Shown here: one piece after another, positions 23,416 through 32,919 of the stretch | Layout of the letters: every line of letters starts with the position of its first letter | Numbering within the stretch: the first letter of the stretch is position 1 | Assembly: GCA_009768935.1 (NCBI GenBank) | Contig: WESA01000013.1 | Location: forward strand, 1-54,122 | DNA length: 54,122 nt | Origin: Rectinema subterraneum | GTDB lineage: Bacteria; Spirochaetota; Spirochaetia; Treponematales; Rectinemataceae | Direction: 5' to 3' | Notes under the pieces: model-generated | The model's database searches: none | The model's input: the letters and a program-made list of their open reading frames with translations, nothing else | What the model was told of the DNA's origin: nothing | Program-made: the position numbers and the translations under genes

Positions 23416-23904
23416 ATGCTCAATATAGTAACCTATGGTGATCCAGTGCTCACCGAAAAAGCCCAAGAAATCAGCGCATTCGATCACGATCTCGAGAAAA
23501 TCGTCATCGATATGCAGGATGCGATGAAGCGCGATCATGGCATCGGACTGGCGGCCCCGCAGGTTGGCATTTCGAAGCGGCTTTTTCTTGTCGGGTTGGA
23601 CGACGAGCGCTTGCGAATCTTTGTAAATCCTCGCATTGTCGCCATGAGCAAGGAGACAAACGAATACGAAGAGGGTTGCCTTTCGTTTCCGGGGCTATAT
23701 TTTACTGTCGTGCGCCCTTCAGCTATTGATATAGAAGCCTTTGATATCAAAGGAAAGCCATTCCGCATTAGCGCCGATGGCCTTCTCGCCCGTGTCATCC
23801 AGCACGAGTACGACCATCTCGATGGCATTCTGTTTATCGACCGTGTTTCGCCTGCAAAACGAAGGCGGGCGCTTGCGCATTACAGCCGCATGCTGAACAT
23901 GTAG
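23416..23904 (+). CDS. def: Peptide deformylase
   Basis: A 162-aa metalloenzyme that removes the formyl group from the initiator Met of nascent proteins. All three active-site motifs are present: GIGLAAPQVG near 42-51, EGCLSFPG near 88-95 with the metal Cys, and HEYDHLDG near 130-137 with two metal His and the catalytic Glu. It lies nine bases before fmt, the enzyme that adds the formyl group, a common bacterial pairing. AAGGA about eight bases before ATG supports the start. Confidence 0.95.
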   Translation: MLNIVTYGDPVLTEKAQEISAFDHDLEKIVIDMQDAMKRDHGIGLAAPQVGISKRLFLVGLDDERLRIFVNPRIVAMSKETNEYEEGCLSFPGLYFTVVRPSAIDIEAFDIKGKPFRISADGLLARVIQHEYDHLDGILFIDRVSPAKRRRALAHYSRMLNM

Positions 23905-23913
23905 GAGGGCTCG

Positions 23914-24882
23914 TTGCGAGTTCTTTTCGCCGGAAGTCCCGAAATTGCGGTTCCTGCTCTGGAGGCGATTGCTGCATCGCACCATGAAATAGCAGCTGTG
24001 CTGACCAATCCCGATTCAAAAGTCGGACGCGGGCTCAAGGTGGAGCAGACTCCAGTCGCGAGCGCAGCGCGGCGCATTTTTGGCGAGCGCGTTCCTATTT
24101 TCACTTTCGAAACGCTCAAGGCCGAAGCGCGCAGCGGCATTTCAGCCTGCAAACCCGATATACTCGTCTCTTTTGCCTATGGAAAAATTTTCGGGCCGAA
24201 ATTCATGGCACTCTTTCCGAAAGGCGGCATCAATGTGCACCCGAGCCTTCTTCCTCGCTGGAGAGGCAGCTCCCCTATTCAGCATGCGATTCTGGCCATG
24301 GATTCAGAAACTGGAATTTCCATCCAGACAATTGCGCCTGAAATGGATACGGGCGACCTTTTGCTTGTTTCCCGCATTCCGCTTGGGGGGAGAGAAACCG
24401 CACGCACCCTTTCGGAACTCTGTGCACGCCTGGCGGCGCCGCTTGTGGTCGAAGTTCTCGACCAGATTGAGCACGGCACAGTCAAAGCCCAGCCACAGAT
24501 CGGCACTCCGACATACTGCAGCAAGATTTCGAAAGAAGATGGGCTCATAGACTGGACACGGGCTTCACGCGAAATCGATGCGCGCATCCGAGCCTTCGAT
24601 CCATGGCCAGGCAGCTATACATTCCTTCGGGGGATGCGCCTTTCGATCCTCGAAGCGGAGCCTGTCGATGATTTCTCGCCTTCCGACGTGCCCGGGCATG
24701 TGACAAATGTTCAGCCAGGGACTATAATCGCAGTAGTCGCCCCAAAAGGCATGGTAGTGCAGACAGGGCAGGGCTTCCTCGCGGTGAAGCAGTTGCAATT
24801 GGCAACGCGCAAGGCAACAGGATACCGCGAATTTGCCAATGGCATGCGGGATTTAATCGGCACCATATTGGGTTTATTGTAG
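23914..24882 (+). CDS. fmt: Methionyl-tRNA formyltransferase
   Basis: A 322-aa enzyme that formylates Met-tRNAfMet using 10-formyl-tetrahydrofolate. N-terminal catalytic domain: RVLFAGSPEIAVPALEAI at the start, the folate-site loop NVHPSLLPRWRGSSPIQ near 108-124, and PEMDTGDLL near 144. The C-terminal tRNA-binding domain begins near residue 205. The start is TTG at 23914, supported by AGGAGGG at 23903-23909. It forms a pair with def. A PASTA-domain gene follows after 125 bases. Confidence 0.95.
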   Translation: MRVLFAGSPEIAVPALEAIAASHHEIAAVLTNPDSKVGRGLKVEQTPVASAARRIFGERVPIFTFETLKAEARSGISACKPDILVSFAYGKIFGPKFMALFPKGGINVHPSLLPRWRGSSPIQHAILAMDSETGISIQTIAPEMDTGDLLLVSRIPLGGRETARTLSELCARLAAPLVVEVLDQIEHGTVKAQPQIGTPTYCSKISKEDGLIDWTRASREIDARIRAFDPWPGSYTFLRGMRLSILEAEPVDDFSPSDVPGHVTNVQPGTIIAVVAPKGMVVQTGQGFLAVKQLQLATRKATGYREFANGMRDLIGTILGLL

Positions 24883-25007
24883 CCAATTGTGCTGAAGCCC
24901 GTGCGGACCGCTGTGCTTTCTTCACAGTAGTGATTTGCCTGGCAGGGCGTCGGCGCACCGAGCTTTCGCATCGCTTTTTTGCATCGAAATTGAAGGAATA
25001 TGAGAAC

Positions 25008-26096
25008 ATGGCCAAGAAAGACATAACGCAGACAATAAAAGAAGCAGCCTCCAAAGCTCCCGAAAAAGTGACAGCAGCAGTCAAATCGGCTGTCGATATC
25101 GCAAGCGAACAGCACAAGCGCATTTCGGAATGGACAAAGCCACAGAAGCGCACCTTTGTGCTCTTTGCGATCCTTATGTTTGTAGTCATGATCATCTTTG
25201 CGGTCTTTGTATTTTTTCTCACCCTGAAAGGGGAGGAGCGCACGATGGTTCCCGATGTCCGCCGCATGGACCTCGCTGATGCGCTTGTTAAAATGCAGCA
25301 GCGCGAGCTCTACCCGCGCCTTACCTTGCGTTTTACCGACAACCCCCTCGATCGTAACCTTGTGCTCGATCAGTCGCCTCCTCCTGGAAGCATTGTCAAA
25401 GCAGGGCGTCGCATCAATTTGGTGGTGAGCCGGGGAGCTGTGCTCGACAAGATCGAAGACTACAGTGGCCGCAACATCGATGACCTCAGGCTGTACCTGC
25501 AGGGCCTTTCGACAACCACCAAGGGGCTTGTCAGCATCAGAGAGCCACCGCTTTACATTTTTGATATTTCAGCACCGGGAACCATTCTCGACCAGAACCC
25601 CAAACCCGGAACCGAAATCTCCGGCCCGACCATTCTGGACCTTGTGGTCAGCAAAGGCCCCGAAGCCAAGGACATCGCCATGCCTTCGCTCCTTGGCCTT
25701 ACCTTGCGCGAAATGGCATCCAAAGCTGCGACTACCCCGCTCATTTTCAGCTATAAAATGCGAGCAGCGCACGACAAGGAAGCGCCTGGCACCGTCGTCG
25801 AGCAATCTGAGCCCGCTGACAAGAATCTCAAGCAGCTCGACCGCGTCCAGATTACAATTGCGGCGCCTGCAGCACGCAAGGGATACACTGCCGGCGTCTT
25901 CGAGTACACGCTTCCGGAATATCCCTATGCGGTACCAGTTGCGCTCGATGTAATAGTTCCCAATGGCACACGAACGACTCTTTATTCGGTCAAACACCCC
26001 GGTGGCTCGTTCAGCGCACCGTTCTCCGTGCAGAGCGGGTCTGTGCTCGTTCTTATGGTCAGTGGTGCGGAGGTAACACGCAAGGAGGTGAGGTGA
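25008..26096 (+). CDS. PASTA-domain membrane protein
   Basis: A 362-aa protein with a basic cytoplasmic N-terminus of about 45 residues, one membrane helix (LFAILMFVVMIIFAVFVFFL near 53-72) and three extracytoplasmic PASTA repeats, the first starting at VPDVRRMDLADALVKM, then the segments with DQSPPPGSIVKAGRRINLVVS, DQNPKPGTEI and EQSEPADKNLKQLDRVQIT. PASTA domains bind peptidoglycan or muropeptides. Unlike PknB-type proteins there is no kinase domain. ATG 25008 has GAAGGAA upstream; the frame extends to 24930 without support. It overlaps the next gene by one base (TGATG). Confidence 0.85.
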   Translation: MAKKDITQTIKEAASKAPEKVTAAVKSAVDIASEQHKRISEWTKPQKRTFVLFAILMFVVMIIFAVFVFFLTLKGEERTMVPDVRRMDLADALVKMQQRELYPRLTLRFTDNPLDRNLVLDQSPPPGSIVKAGRRINLVVSRGAVLDKIEDYSGRNIDDLRLYLQGLSTTTKGLVSIREPPLYIFDISAPGTILDQNPKPGTEISGPTILDLVVSKGPEAKDIAMPSLLGLTLREMASKAATTPLIFSYKMRAAHDKEAPGTVVEQSEPADKNLKQLDRVQITIAAPAARKGYTAGVFEYTLPEYPYAVPVALDVIVPNGTRTTLYSVKHPGGSFSAPFSVQSGSVLVLMVSGAEVTRKEVR

Positions 26097-27229
26097 TGAA
26101 TGCCCAGGGCGAAATTCCTGTCGAAATTATACACTTGTACACCTACGATATCGGCAGAGCCATCGATCTCAAAAAAGTCGCATCGCTTGTGCCTGCCCAC
26201 CACGATATGGAGTTTGCAAAAAGGCGCGATACGCCTGTGTCGCTGACGCTCCCAAAACCCCTCGTGTTATCTATCAGCACCGACGAGTGCGATTCAAAAT
26301 GCTTCGACAAATTCTCCGCACAGGCGAAAATCTATGAAGATGGCGCCATTACGCTGATTGTTCGATATAAAACGATGTCGCGCTTTGAGGATCTGCCGCA
26401 GAAAGCGAATATGCTCATCCGCGATATCAGCAGCGCAAACTCGATAGAGCAATTTGCGGAATCTTCGTTCAAAATGGTTCACGAAGCGCTTCGGACCGCT
26501 GTTGCAGGGTATAAAGAGCTCACCAAAAACGATCGCGAAACCTACACCGCCTTCTGCCTCCTCGAATGCCCGGGAGGGGATCCTCGCGCTTTTATCGATG
26601 CGAACAAGGATGTCGCCGCAAGCCTCTTGTCCGGCGAGCCGGTGGGAACCTTGCACATGAGCCAGATCGAACAGATTCTCAACAAGCCATTCAGTTACCG
26701 AAAAGACGATATTGCTATTTTCGATCTCGAGCGCTGTCTTATCATCGATCCCGCGGCTGACTATGACGATGTGATCATGATGGCCGAGCACGCGAATTAC
26801 CGGCTTATCGAGCTTCGGGAACTCGATTTTCTGCTCGACAAGTGGCTGGGCGAAGCCGAGCAGGATATTCGCCGTCTCTATCTGTCAGGCAATCGCAGAA
26901 AATTCAGCGATCGCACGCTCAGGCTCAAGCTTGCGCAGATTCAGGGCCTGCGCTTCGATGCGCTCTTTACCCTCGAGAACCTCGACAATTCTTCGAAAAT
27001 CATCGGCGATTACTTTCTTGGCTCGATCTACCACAGGCTTTGCGAGATTTTCAACACCGACGAGTGGAAAATCTCGATTGAACGACGGCTCAACGCGCTC
27101 CAGAATATCTACGAGCTTGTGAAAAATGACTCCACCGAGCAGCGCATGATAACGCTGGAGCTTGTGTTCATCGCGGTCTGCGTCATTTTCCCGATTCTGC
27201 AGATTCTGCAGGTCATGTTGCTAAAGTGA
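26096..27229 (+). CDS. RMD1/DUF155-like protein with C-terminal membrane segment
   Basis: A 377-aa protein whose second half resembles the RMD1/YagE (DUF155) family: KDDIAIFDLERCLIIDPAADYDD and a long helical stretch ending in RRLNALQNIYELVKNDSTEQ, then a C-terminal hydrophobic segment (TLELVFIAVCVIFPILQILQV). Family members in yeast and human are mitochondrial membrane proteins needed for translation; bacterial function is unknown. The start is read from ATG 26096 with AAGGAGG at 26082-26088; GTG 26093 is an alternative. It is coupled to the PASTA gene before it and to the GH2 gene after it (GTGA). Family assignment is moderate. Confidence 0.55.
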   Translation: MNAQGEIPVEIIHLYTYDIGRAIDLKKVASLVPAHHDMEFAKRRDTPVSLTLPKPLVLSISTDECDSKCFDKFSAQAKIYEDGAITLIVRYKTMSRFEDLPQKANMLIRDISSANSIEQFAESSFKMVHEALRTAVAGYKELTKNDRETYTAFCLLECPGGDPRAFIDANKDVAASLLSGEPVGTLHMSQIEQILNKPFSYRKDDIAIFDLERCLIIDPAADYDDVIMMAEHANYRLIELRELDFLLDKWLGEAEQDIRRLYLSGNRRKFSDRTLRLKLAQIQGLRFDALFTLENLDNSSKIIGDYFLGSIYHRLCEIFNTDEWKISIERRLNALQNIYELVKNDSTEQRMITLELVFIAVCVIFPILQILQVMLLK

Positions 27230-30027
27230 AAGCTATGCAGCGCGCGTGGAATGCAGGCTGGTACTACAGGCCAGGGCCCGCGGAGCCGGTTTTTTTGAGC
27301 GAGGAGTGGGCCGGGCCGGATGCAGTCGCGGGCGCAGCCAAAACAACAGACAGGGGTATGACAACAACCACGGGCGCGGCTATGGCGGCAGGCGCGGCCA
27401 CCCAGGATTCCCCGGTGGGCTTGCCCGCCGCTGGTTGGATCCCCGTGCATCTTCCCCACGACATGATCGGCGCCCCCTTAAACAGCTTCGACGAGCGCAC
27501 ATTTGCGCGCAAAGGGTGCTACGCTAAGCTGTTGACTATGGAACAGCTGGCGCGGGCGTGGAGCGATGTCGACGAAGCCTCGCCTGACAAAAAGGAAAAT
27601 TTAGGCCAAGAGGCCGCGCCCAGTGAAAAGGACGGCGCCCAGCCAGGCGCCGTCCCTGTGCCCACGCCTGACAAAGAAGACGATTTTAGTCCAAGCAGCG
27701 CGCACCGAAGCGGCGCGCCCGCCATCTTTCTGCGCTTTGAAGGCGTAAGCGTTTCCTGCCGCGTCTGGGTGAATGGCCGGCTCGCTGGCAGCCATACGGG
27801 GCCATATACACCGTTTGAGGTGCGGATTGATCCGCATTTAAAGCTGGAGCCAGAGGCGCCCCCATCAGATCGACCAGCGGTGCCAGGCGCGCAGCCATCG
27901 GCGCGGCACAATGTGCGGCCGGCATGGATACTTGTCGAGGTCGACAGCTCCGAGGATGCCGGAGCTCCGCCCTTCGGGGGTGTGGTCGATTATCTGGTGT
28001 TCGGGGGCATCTATCGGGGGGTGAGCCTGGAGGTGCATACGGGGGCGTGGGTCGGCACGGTTTGGTGCGCGCCGCGGCCGCTGGGGGATATGCTCGAGGG
28101 GCAATGGATAGCCGAAGTCAAAGTCCAAATCGAAGCTGCAGAGCAGCTCCCGCCTCAAGCAAAAATCCGGGCGCAGCTCTTCAGCGGAAATGATCTCATC
28201 ATCGAGGAGAGCGCCCCTGTAGAGTCGCCAGCTGGCCATGCCGCGACAAAAGCAAAAGAGGTTTTGCTTTCGCTCGCTGTCAACAAGCCGCGACTCTGGG
28301 ATATCGATGACCCATTTCTCTATAGGCTCGAAGTCGCTCTTCTGGATGAATCCGGCCGCGCTGTCGACATGCAAGAAATTCGGACAGCCTTCCGCACGGC
28401 CGAATTCGGTCCGAGCGGCTTCTATCTCAACCATCGCCGTGTTTTCCTGCGCGGGCTCAACCGCCATCAGGAATACCCTTATACCGGCTATGCGATGGGC
28501 CCGGATGCTCAGCGCCGCGATGCCGAAATGCTCAAGCAGGAGCTCGGTTGCATCATCGTGCGCACGAGCCACTATCCCCAGTCGCCTTATTTCCTCGATG
28601 CCTGCGACGAGCTGGGTCTCCTTGTATTCGAAGAGCTGCCTGGCTGGCAGCATGTCGGCGATGCTTCCTGGCAGGAACATGCCCTTCGCGACCTGCGCGA
28701 CATGATTCTGCGTGACCGCAATCACCCGAGTATTGTCCTGTGGGGCGTGCGCGTGAATGAATCGCAGGATAATCACGATTTCTATACCCGGACCAACGCC
28801 CTCGCCCGCGAGCTCGATCCATTCCGCCCGACCGCAGGTGTGCGGTATATCGCGCACAGTGAACTGCTCGAAGATGTCTATACCTTCAATGATTTTATCT
28901 ATGACGGCGAGGGAACACCTTTTATTTCTGAGCCAGCCAAAGTGCTCCCCAAACACCACAAGAAGGCTCCCTACCTCATCACCGAGCACACTGGTCATAT
29001 GTTCCCAACCAAAAGCTTCGATCAGGAAGAGCGCCTCGTCGCCCATAGCCTCAGACACGCGCATATCCTCGATACCGCAATGGGCAATCCGCGCATTGCA
29101 GGCTGCATCGGCTGGTGCGCTTTCGATTACCACACGCACAAAGATTTTGGCTCAGGAGACCGCATCTGCTATCATGGCGTGGCGGACATGTTCCGCATTC
29201 CGAAGTACGCAGGCTTTCTGTATGCCAGCCAGGTTTCGCCCTCGGAGCGCCTTGTACTCGAGCCTGCTTCGCACTTCGCCAAGGGTGAGCGCGATGCCGC
29301 CCGCATGCTCCCGGTGTATGTATTCACAAACTGCGATGCGATCGATGTGTACCGTGGCGCCTCGCTCGTCGGGCGCTTTTCCCCCGACAAGACACATTTT
29401 GCGAACCTACCGCATCCGCCTGTCGTCATCGATGACCTAATCGGAAAGCGCATTGAGGCCGAAGGATGGCCGGGTCGCGACGCGGCCTTGTTCTGCAAGC
29501 TTGCGAGCAAGGCGATGGCAGCAGGGGCGAGCCGCTTGAGCTTGATGGAAAAACTCCAGATGGGCCTTTTCATGCATCGCCGCAAACTCTCAATGCGCCA
29601 GATCGAAGAGCTCGTTATTCGCTATGGCATGGGCTGGGGCTCTGCTGATGAATCGATTCGCCTTGTGGGTATTCTGAATGGCAAAGAAGTAGCAGAGCGC
29701 ACATTTGGAGCCGATAGCACTGCGCAGGGCCTTGTTGCAGAGGCGGATTCGAACCAGCTTTGCGCCGTAAGCGAAGAAGAATGGTCCAGCACACGGATTG
29801 TCGTACGCGCTGTCGACCAGTACGGGAACACCACTCCCTTTGTCTTTGAGCCATTTTCAATTGAGACAGAGGGCCCGATCAGCCTGACCGGCCCCTCGCT
29901 CCGAGCGCTGGCAGGCGGAGCGAGCGCGTTCTGGGTTGCTGCAGGGGGCCTGAAGGGGCATGCGCGCATTATCGTTTCAAGTCCGCGCTTCGAGAGCCCC
30001 GCCCTTGTCGAGCTTGAGATTGTGTGA
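27226..30027 (+). CDS. Glycoside hydrolase family 2 (beta-galactosidase/beta-glucuronidase type)
   Basis: A 933-aa GH2 enzyme. N-terminal sugar-binding jelly roll (FLRFEGVSVSCRVWVNGRLAGSHTGPYTPFE near 165-195), immunoglobulin-like domain, and TIM-barrel core with GLNRHQEYPYTGYAM near 410, the acid/base Glu in NHPSIVLWGVRVNES near 505 and the probable nucleophile Glu in LITEHTGHMFPTK near 585. No signal peptide is seen, so it acts in the cytoplasm on imported oligosaccharide; the sugar is unknown. Two Ala/Gly/Thr- and Pro/Ser/Asp-rich stretches (about 30-70 and 108-165) interrupt the N-terminal domain and look like inserted low-complexity linkers. GTG start overlaps the previous stop. The weak fit of a glycosidase in this gene string suggests operon position rather than shared function. 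Confidence 0.85.
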   Translation: MKAMQRAWNAGWYYRPGPAEPVFLSEEWAGPDAVAGAAKTTDRGMTTTTGAAMAAGAATQDSPVGLPAAGWIPVHLPHDMIGAPLNSFDERTFARKGCYAKLLTMEQLARAWSDVDEASPDKKENLGQEAAPSEKDGAQPGAVPVPTPDKEDDFSPSSAHRSGAPAIFLRFEGVSVSCRVWVNGRLAGSHTGPYTPFEVRIDPHLKLEPEAPPSDRPAVPGAQPSARHNVRPAWILVEVDSSEDAGAPPFGGVVDYLVFGGIYRGVSLEVHTGAWVGTVWCAPRPLGDMLEGQWIAEVKVQIEAAEQLPPQAKIRAQLFSGNDLIIEESAPVESPAGHAATKAKEVLLSLAVNKPRLWDIDDPFLYRLEVALLDESGRAVDMQEIRTAFRTAEFGPSGFYLNHRRVFLRGLNRHQEYPYTGYAMGPDAQRRDAEMLKQELGCIIVRTSHYPQSPYFLDACDELGLLVFEELPGWQHVGDASWQEHALRDLRDMILRDRNHPSIVLWGVRVNESQDNHDFYTRTNALARELDPFRPTAGVRYIAHSELLEDVYTFNDFIYDGEGTPFISEPAKVLPKHHKKAPYLITEHTGHMFPTKSFDQEERLVAHSLRHAHILDTAMGNPRIAGCIGWCAFDYHTHKDFGSGDRICYHGVADMFRIPKYAGFLYASQVSPSERLVLEPASHFAKGERDAARMLPVYVFTNCDAIDVYRGASLVGRFSPDKTHFANLPHPPVVIDDLIGKRIEAEGWPGRDAALFCKLASKAMAAGASRLSLMEKLQMGLFMHRRKLSMRQIEELVIRYGMGWGSADESIRLVGILNGKEVAERTFGADSTAQGLVAEADSNQLCAVSEEEWSSTRIVVRAVDQYGNTTPFVFEPFSIETEGPISLTGPSLRALAGGASAFWVAAGGLKGHARIIVSSPRFESPALVELEIV
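27630..27655. repeat. Perfect inverted repeat inside the GH2 linker
   Basis: Ten-base arms GGACGGCGCC and GGCGCCGTCC flank six bases, within the codons of the low-complexity segment of the GH2 gene. Confidence 0.8.
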
Positions 30028-30039
30028 GTGAATGGAAGC

Positions 30040-30822
30040 ATGAGCGAATCAGAGTTCGATGCAGCAAAAGCCCAAGCAAGCGCAGGCAGCGCAGAAAGTC
30101 CGGGCACAGACAAGCCGCCCATCACCCCGCAGCAGTTTTTCGACAGCCTCCTTTTAATAGAGGATTTTTTGCGCTATGGCTGCCGCAGCGGGCGCAAAGT
30201 CGAAATTTCGCTGCCTGGCGACCTGCCTATCGAAACGGGCCTTGCAACCCGCAAGGCTCAGCTCGAAGCGCTCGCAGCGCAAGTCAGCGAATGCACCGCA
30301 TGTGCGCTTTCCGAGTCGCGCACCCAGACCGTTTTCGGCGAAGGAGTGTCTGACCCCGAGGTGCTTGTCATCGGCGAGGGGCCCGGCGCCGAAGAAGACC
30401 GCCAGGGGCTGCCTTTCGTGGGTGCTTCCGGCAAGCTCCTCGACAAAATGCTCGCCGCGATCGGACTGTCGCGTCAGACGAACTGCTACATCGGCAATAT
30501 CGTCAAATGCCGCCCTCCCAATAACCGCGAGCCCACGCCAATCGAGCGTGCTGCCTGTATCGGCTACCTGCGCGCCCAGATAGCCATTCTCAAGCCGCGC
30601 TTCATTCTCTGCGTGGGGCGCACCGCGGCCCATGGCCTTTTGGATCTCACCGACCCCATTTCTCGCCTGCGCGGGCGAACCTTCGAATTCGAAGGAATTC
30701 CAGTTGTAATTACCTTTCATCCCTCGGCCCTCCTGCGTGATGCGAGTCTCAAGCGCCCCGCATGGGAGGACCTGAAACGATTCCGCGCGCTCATTGACGG
30801 GTCCACCCGGGTCGAGGAGTAG
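30040..30822 (+). CDS. Uracil-DNA glycosylase, family 4 (iron-sulfur type)
   Basis: A 260-aa DNA repair enzyme that removes uracil from DNA. Motif A GEGPGAEEDRQGLPFVGASG and KLLDKML near 114-140, the [4Fe-4S] ligand cysteines in CTACALSES, NIVKCRPPNNREP and AACIGYL, and C-terminal motif HPSALLR near 230 identify a family 4 enzyme; some members are annotated as the N-terminal domain of an SPO1-type DNA polymerase. An N-terminal extension of about 85 residues with an FFDSLLLIEDFLRYG helix precedes the core. The start is uncertain: ATG 30040 is used, but GTG 30028 directly after the GH2 stop is possible. priA follows after four bases. Confidence 0.88.
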   Translation: MSESEFDAAKAQASAGSAESPGTDKPPITPQQFFDSLLLIEDFLRYGCRSGRKVEISLPGDLPIETGLATRKAQLEALAAQVSECTACALSESRTQTVFGEGVSDPEVLVIGEGPGAEEDRQGLPFVGASGKLLDKMLAAIGLSRQTNCYIGNIVKCRPPNNREPTPIERAACIGYLRAQIAILKPRFILCVGRTAAHGLLDLTDPISRLRGRTFEFEGIPVVITFHPSALLRDASLKRPAWEDLKRFRALIDGSTRVEE

Positions 30823-30826
30823 CGCG

Positions 30827-32800
30827 ATGTCTGCATCCTTTGTGCGCGTCGCTTTTCCCATCCCTGTTGAAGAGACCTTCTGGTACCGCAACCCGGGTTT
30901 TGCCCCGCTCGAGATTGGCATGCGAGTCGAGGCGCCACTCGGAAAACGGGCCAAAGCGACGGGGTATGCGATAGAGATTGCCGACTCTGTTGTCCTCGAC
31001 CCTGCTCGCATCCGCGAAATCCTCCGCGTTGTCGATGCCGAGCCGCTTTTCGATCTCGAAATGCTTGGGCTGGGTAAGTGGCTTGCCGCGATGTATCACT
31101 GCTCTCTTGGAGAAGCGCTCTCCGCCATGCTTCCCTCAGCCCGCCGCGAGCGCCAGGACCTTTCCGAAGAATTCGACGAAGTCGAGCTGAGTTCCTCGCC
31201 CCTCGAGCTTACGCCCGGCCAGCGCGCGGCTCTCCAAGGTATTCTTGCTGAGCCTGAAGGCATGTTCTATTTGTATGGCCCGACCGGCACCGGCAAAACC
31301 GAAGTATTCCTGCAGCTTGCCGAAGCTGCCCTCGCGAAGGGCCAGGGGGTCCTCTACCTCGTGCCTGAAATCGCGCTCACCCGCCAGGTCGAACAGGATG
31401 CTCGCAGGCGCTTTGGAGGAAGCTGTGCCATCATCCACTCGCGCCTCACCCCCTCGCGCAAGCTCGCCGAATGGCGACGCATTGCCAAAAAAGAAGCGCG
31501 CATCGTCATAGGCGCCCGCAGCGCTGTCTTTGCGCCCATTCCGGACCTCGGGCTTATCATCATCGATGAGGAGCACGACACAGGCTACAAGAGCGGCACA
31601 ACGCCCCGCTATCACGCGCGCCAGGTTGCCATGCATCGTGCGAGTCTCGCCAAAGCCCGCCTCGTGATGGGCAGCGCGACTCCCTCTCCCGAAGCTTGGC
31701 ATGCCTGTCTGCAAGGCCAGATCCACCGCTTCGATCTCGCGACCAGGCCCGCCGGCGGCTCATTTCCGCTCATCCATATTGTCGATATGCGCGGGCGCGA
31801 GGGGCTTATCTCCGACGAGCTTGCAGAGGCTCTGCGCGAAGCAAAGACTGCTGGCCGCCAGGCCATTCTCTTTCTGAACCGCCGCGGATTCGCTCGCACG
31901 CTCATCTGCCAGACCTGCGGCACTGAAATAACCTGCAAACACTGCTCGGTCCCGCTCACCTACCATAAAAGCTCAGGCCGGCTTACCTGCCACTACTGCG
32001 GCTACAGCGAACCAAAGCTGCTTGCCTGCCCGACCTGCGGCTCGCTCGATCTTGCTTGGGCGAGCTATGGGACCGAACGCATCGAAGAAGAACTGCGCGA
32101 GCGCTTCCCCGACATGAGCCTTGCCCGCCTTGATACCGACAGCGCTGGAACGAAAGGGAAGCTCGAAGAGACCCTGCGCGCCTTCCGGAACGGCCAGATC
32201 GACATGCTCGTGGGCACGCAGATGGTCGCAAAGGGGCTCAATTTCCCTGGAGTGCGTGTGGTCGGCATATTGATGGCCGACCAGGGCCTCGCGATGCCCG
32301 ATTTTCGGGCGGCGGAGCGGGTTTTCTCGTTGATTGTGCAGGTTGCGGGGAGAGCAGGGCGCCACAGGCCCGATGGACTTGTGTTTGTCCAAACACGCAA
32401 GCCCGATAGCCCCATCATTCGCCTCGCGGCGGCAGGCGATGTGTTGGGCTTTCTTGAGCGGGAACTGGAGATGCGCCGGCATCTGGAGTTTCCGCCGGCA
32501 GGACGCTTGTGCAGGCTCGTGTTTCGTTCGCGCTTGGCCCACGATGCGCGCAATGCTGCTGAAAGTGCCGCTAAGGCGGCGCGCCATCTTGCCGAGGAGC
32601 CACAATTTGCGGATATCGAAGTGCTTGGGCCTTCCGAATGCCCCCTTGCTATCATCGCAGACAACCACCGCTATCAGCTTATTTTCCGCGCGCGGCGCTT
32701 TCAGGCGCTCCAGCACTTTGTGAAGATGCTCAAGCCGCGCATTGAGCTTCCTTCCTCGGTGTATCTCGAAATCGATATCGACCCCGTGAATATGATGTAG
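30827..32800 (+). CDS. priA: Primosomal protein N' (replication restart helicase PriA)
   Basis: A 657-aa superfamily 2 helicase that reloads the replisome at stalled forks. N-terminal DNA-binding domain (residues 1-110), then Walker A GPTGTGKTE near 156, DEEH box (IIIDEEHDTGYKSG) near 247, and the family's zinc-binding insert with CQTCGTEITCKHC and CHYCGYSEPKLLACPTCG near 362-405, eight Cys in all. Helicase motifs V and VI are GTQMVAKGLNFPGV and QVAGRAGRHRP. Length is on the short side of the family but all motifs are intact. ATG 30827 is preceded by GAGGAG within the upstream gene's last codons. Confidence 0.95.
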   Translation: MSASFVRVAFPIPVEETFWYRNPGFAPLEIGMRVEAPLGKRAKATGYAIEIADSVVLDPARIREILRVVDAEPLFDLEMLGLGKWLAAMYHCSLGEALSAMLPSARRERQDLSEEFDEVELSSSPLELTPGQRAALQGILAEPEGMFYLYGPTGTGKTEVFLQLAEAALAKGQGVLYLVPEIALTRQVEQDARRRFGGSCAIIHSRLTPSRKLAEWRRIAKKEARIVIGARSAVFAPIPDLGLIIIDEEHDTGYKSGTTPRYHARQVAMHRASLAKARLVMGSATPSPEAWHACLQGQIHRFDLATRPAGGSFPLIHIVDMRGREGLISDELAEALREAKTAGRQAILFLNRRGFARTLICQTCGTEITCKHCSVPLTYHKSSGRLTCHYCGYSEPKLLACPTCGSLDLAWASYGTERIEEELRERFPDMSLARLDTDSAGTKGKLEETLRAFRNGQIDMLVGTQMVAKGLNFPGVRVVGILMADQGLAMPDFRAAERVFSLIVQVAGRAGRHRPDGLVFVQTRKPDSPIIRLAAAGDVLGFLERELEMRRHLEFPPAGRLCRLVFRSRLAHDARNAAESAAKAARHLAEEPQFADIEVLGPSECPLAIIADNHRYQLIFRARRFQALQHFVKMLKPRIELPSSVYLEIDIDPVNMM

Positions 32801-32831
32801 GAGGGATTGCGCGCACGCAGCCTTTTTTTGG

Positions 32832-32866
32832 AAATCTTACGTAAGAATAAATTTTACGTAAGATTT
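32832..32866. promoter_or_regulatory. Large inverted repeat between priA and ackA
   Basis: Perfect 13-bp arms (AAATCTTACGTAA and TTACGTAAGATTT) separated by nine A/T-rich bases. Each arm contains the self-complementary TTACGTAA. The bases after it are GGGG, not T, so it is not an ordinary terminator for priA. It lies 54 bases upstream of the ackA -35 box and may be an operator or an mRNA end. Confidence 0.6.
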
Positions 32867-32919
32867 GGGGAGTTGTGCTTTTTTTGCCCATCCCAATCAG
32901 TCAAATTTTAGCCAATTCC

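Noticed and set aside
27865..29139. Long open frame on the minus strand inside the GH2 gene
   Set aside because: It mirrors the GH2 codons exactly, has no ribosome site and no family features. Long antisense frames are common here because of GC-rich codon use.
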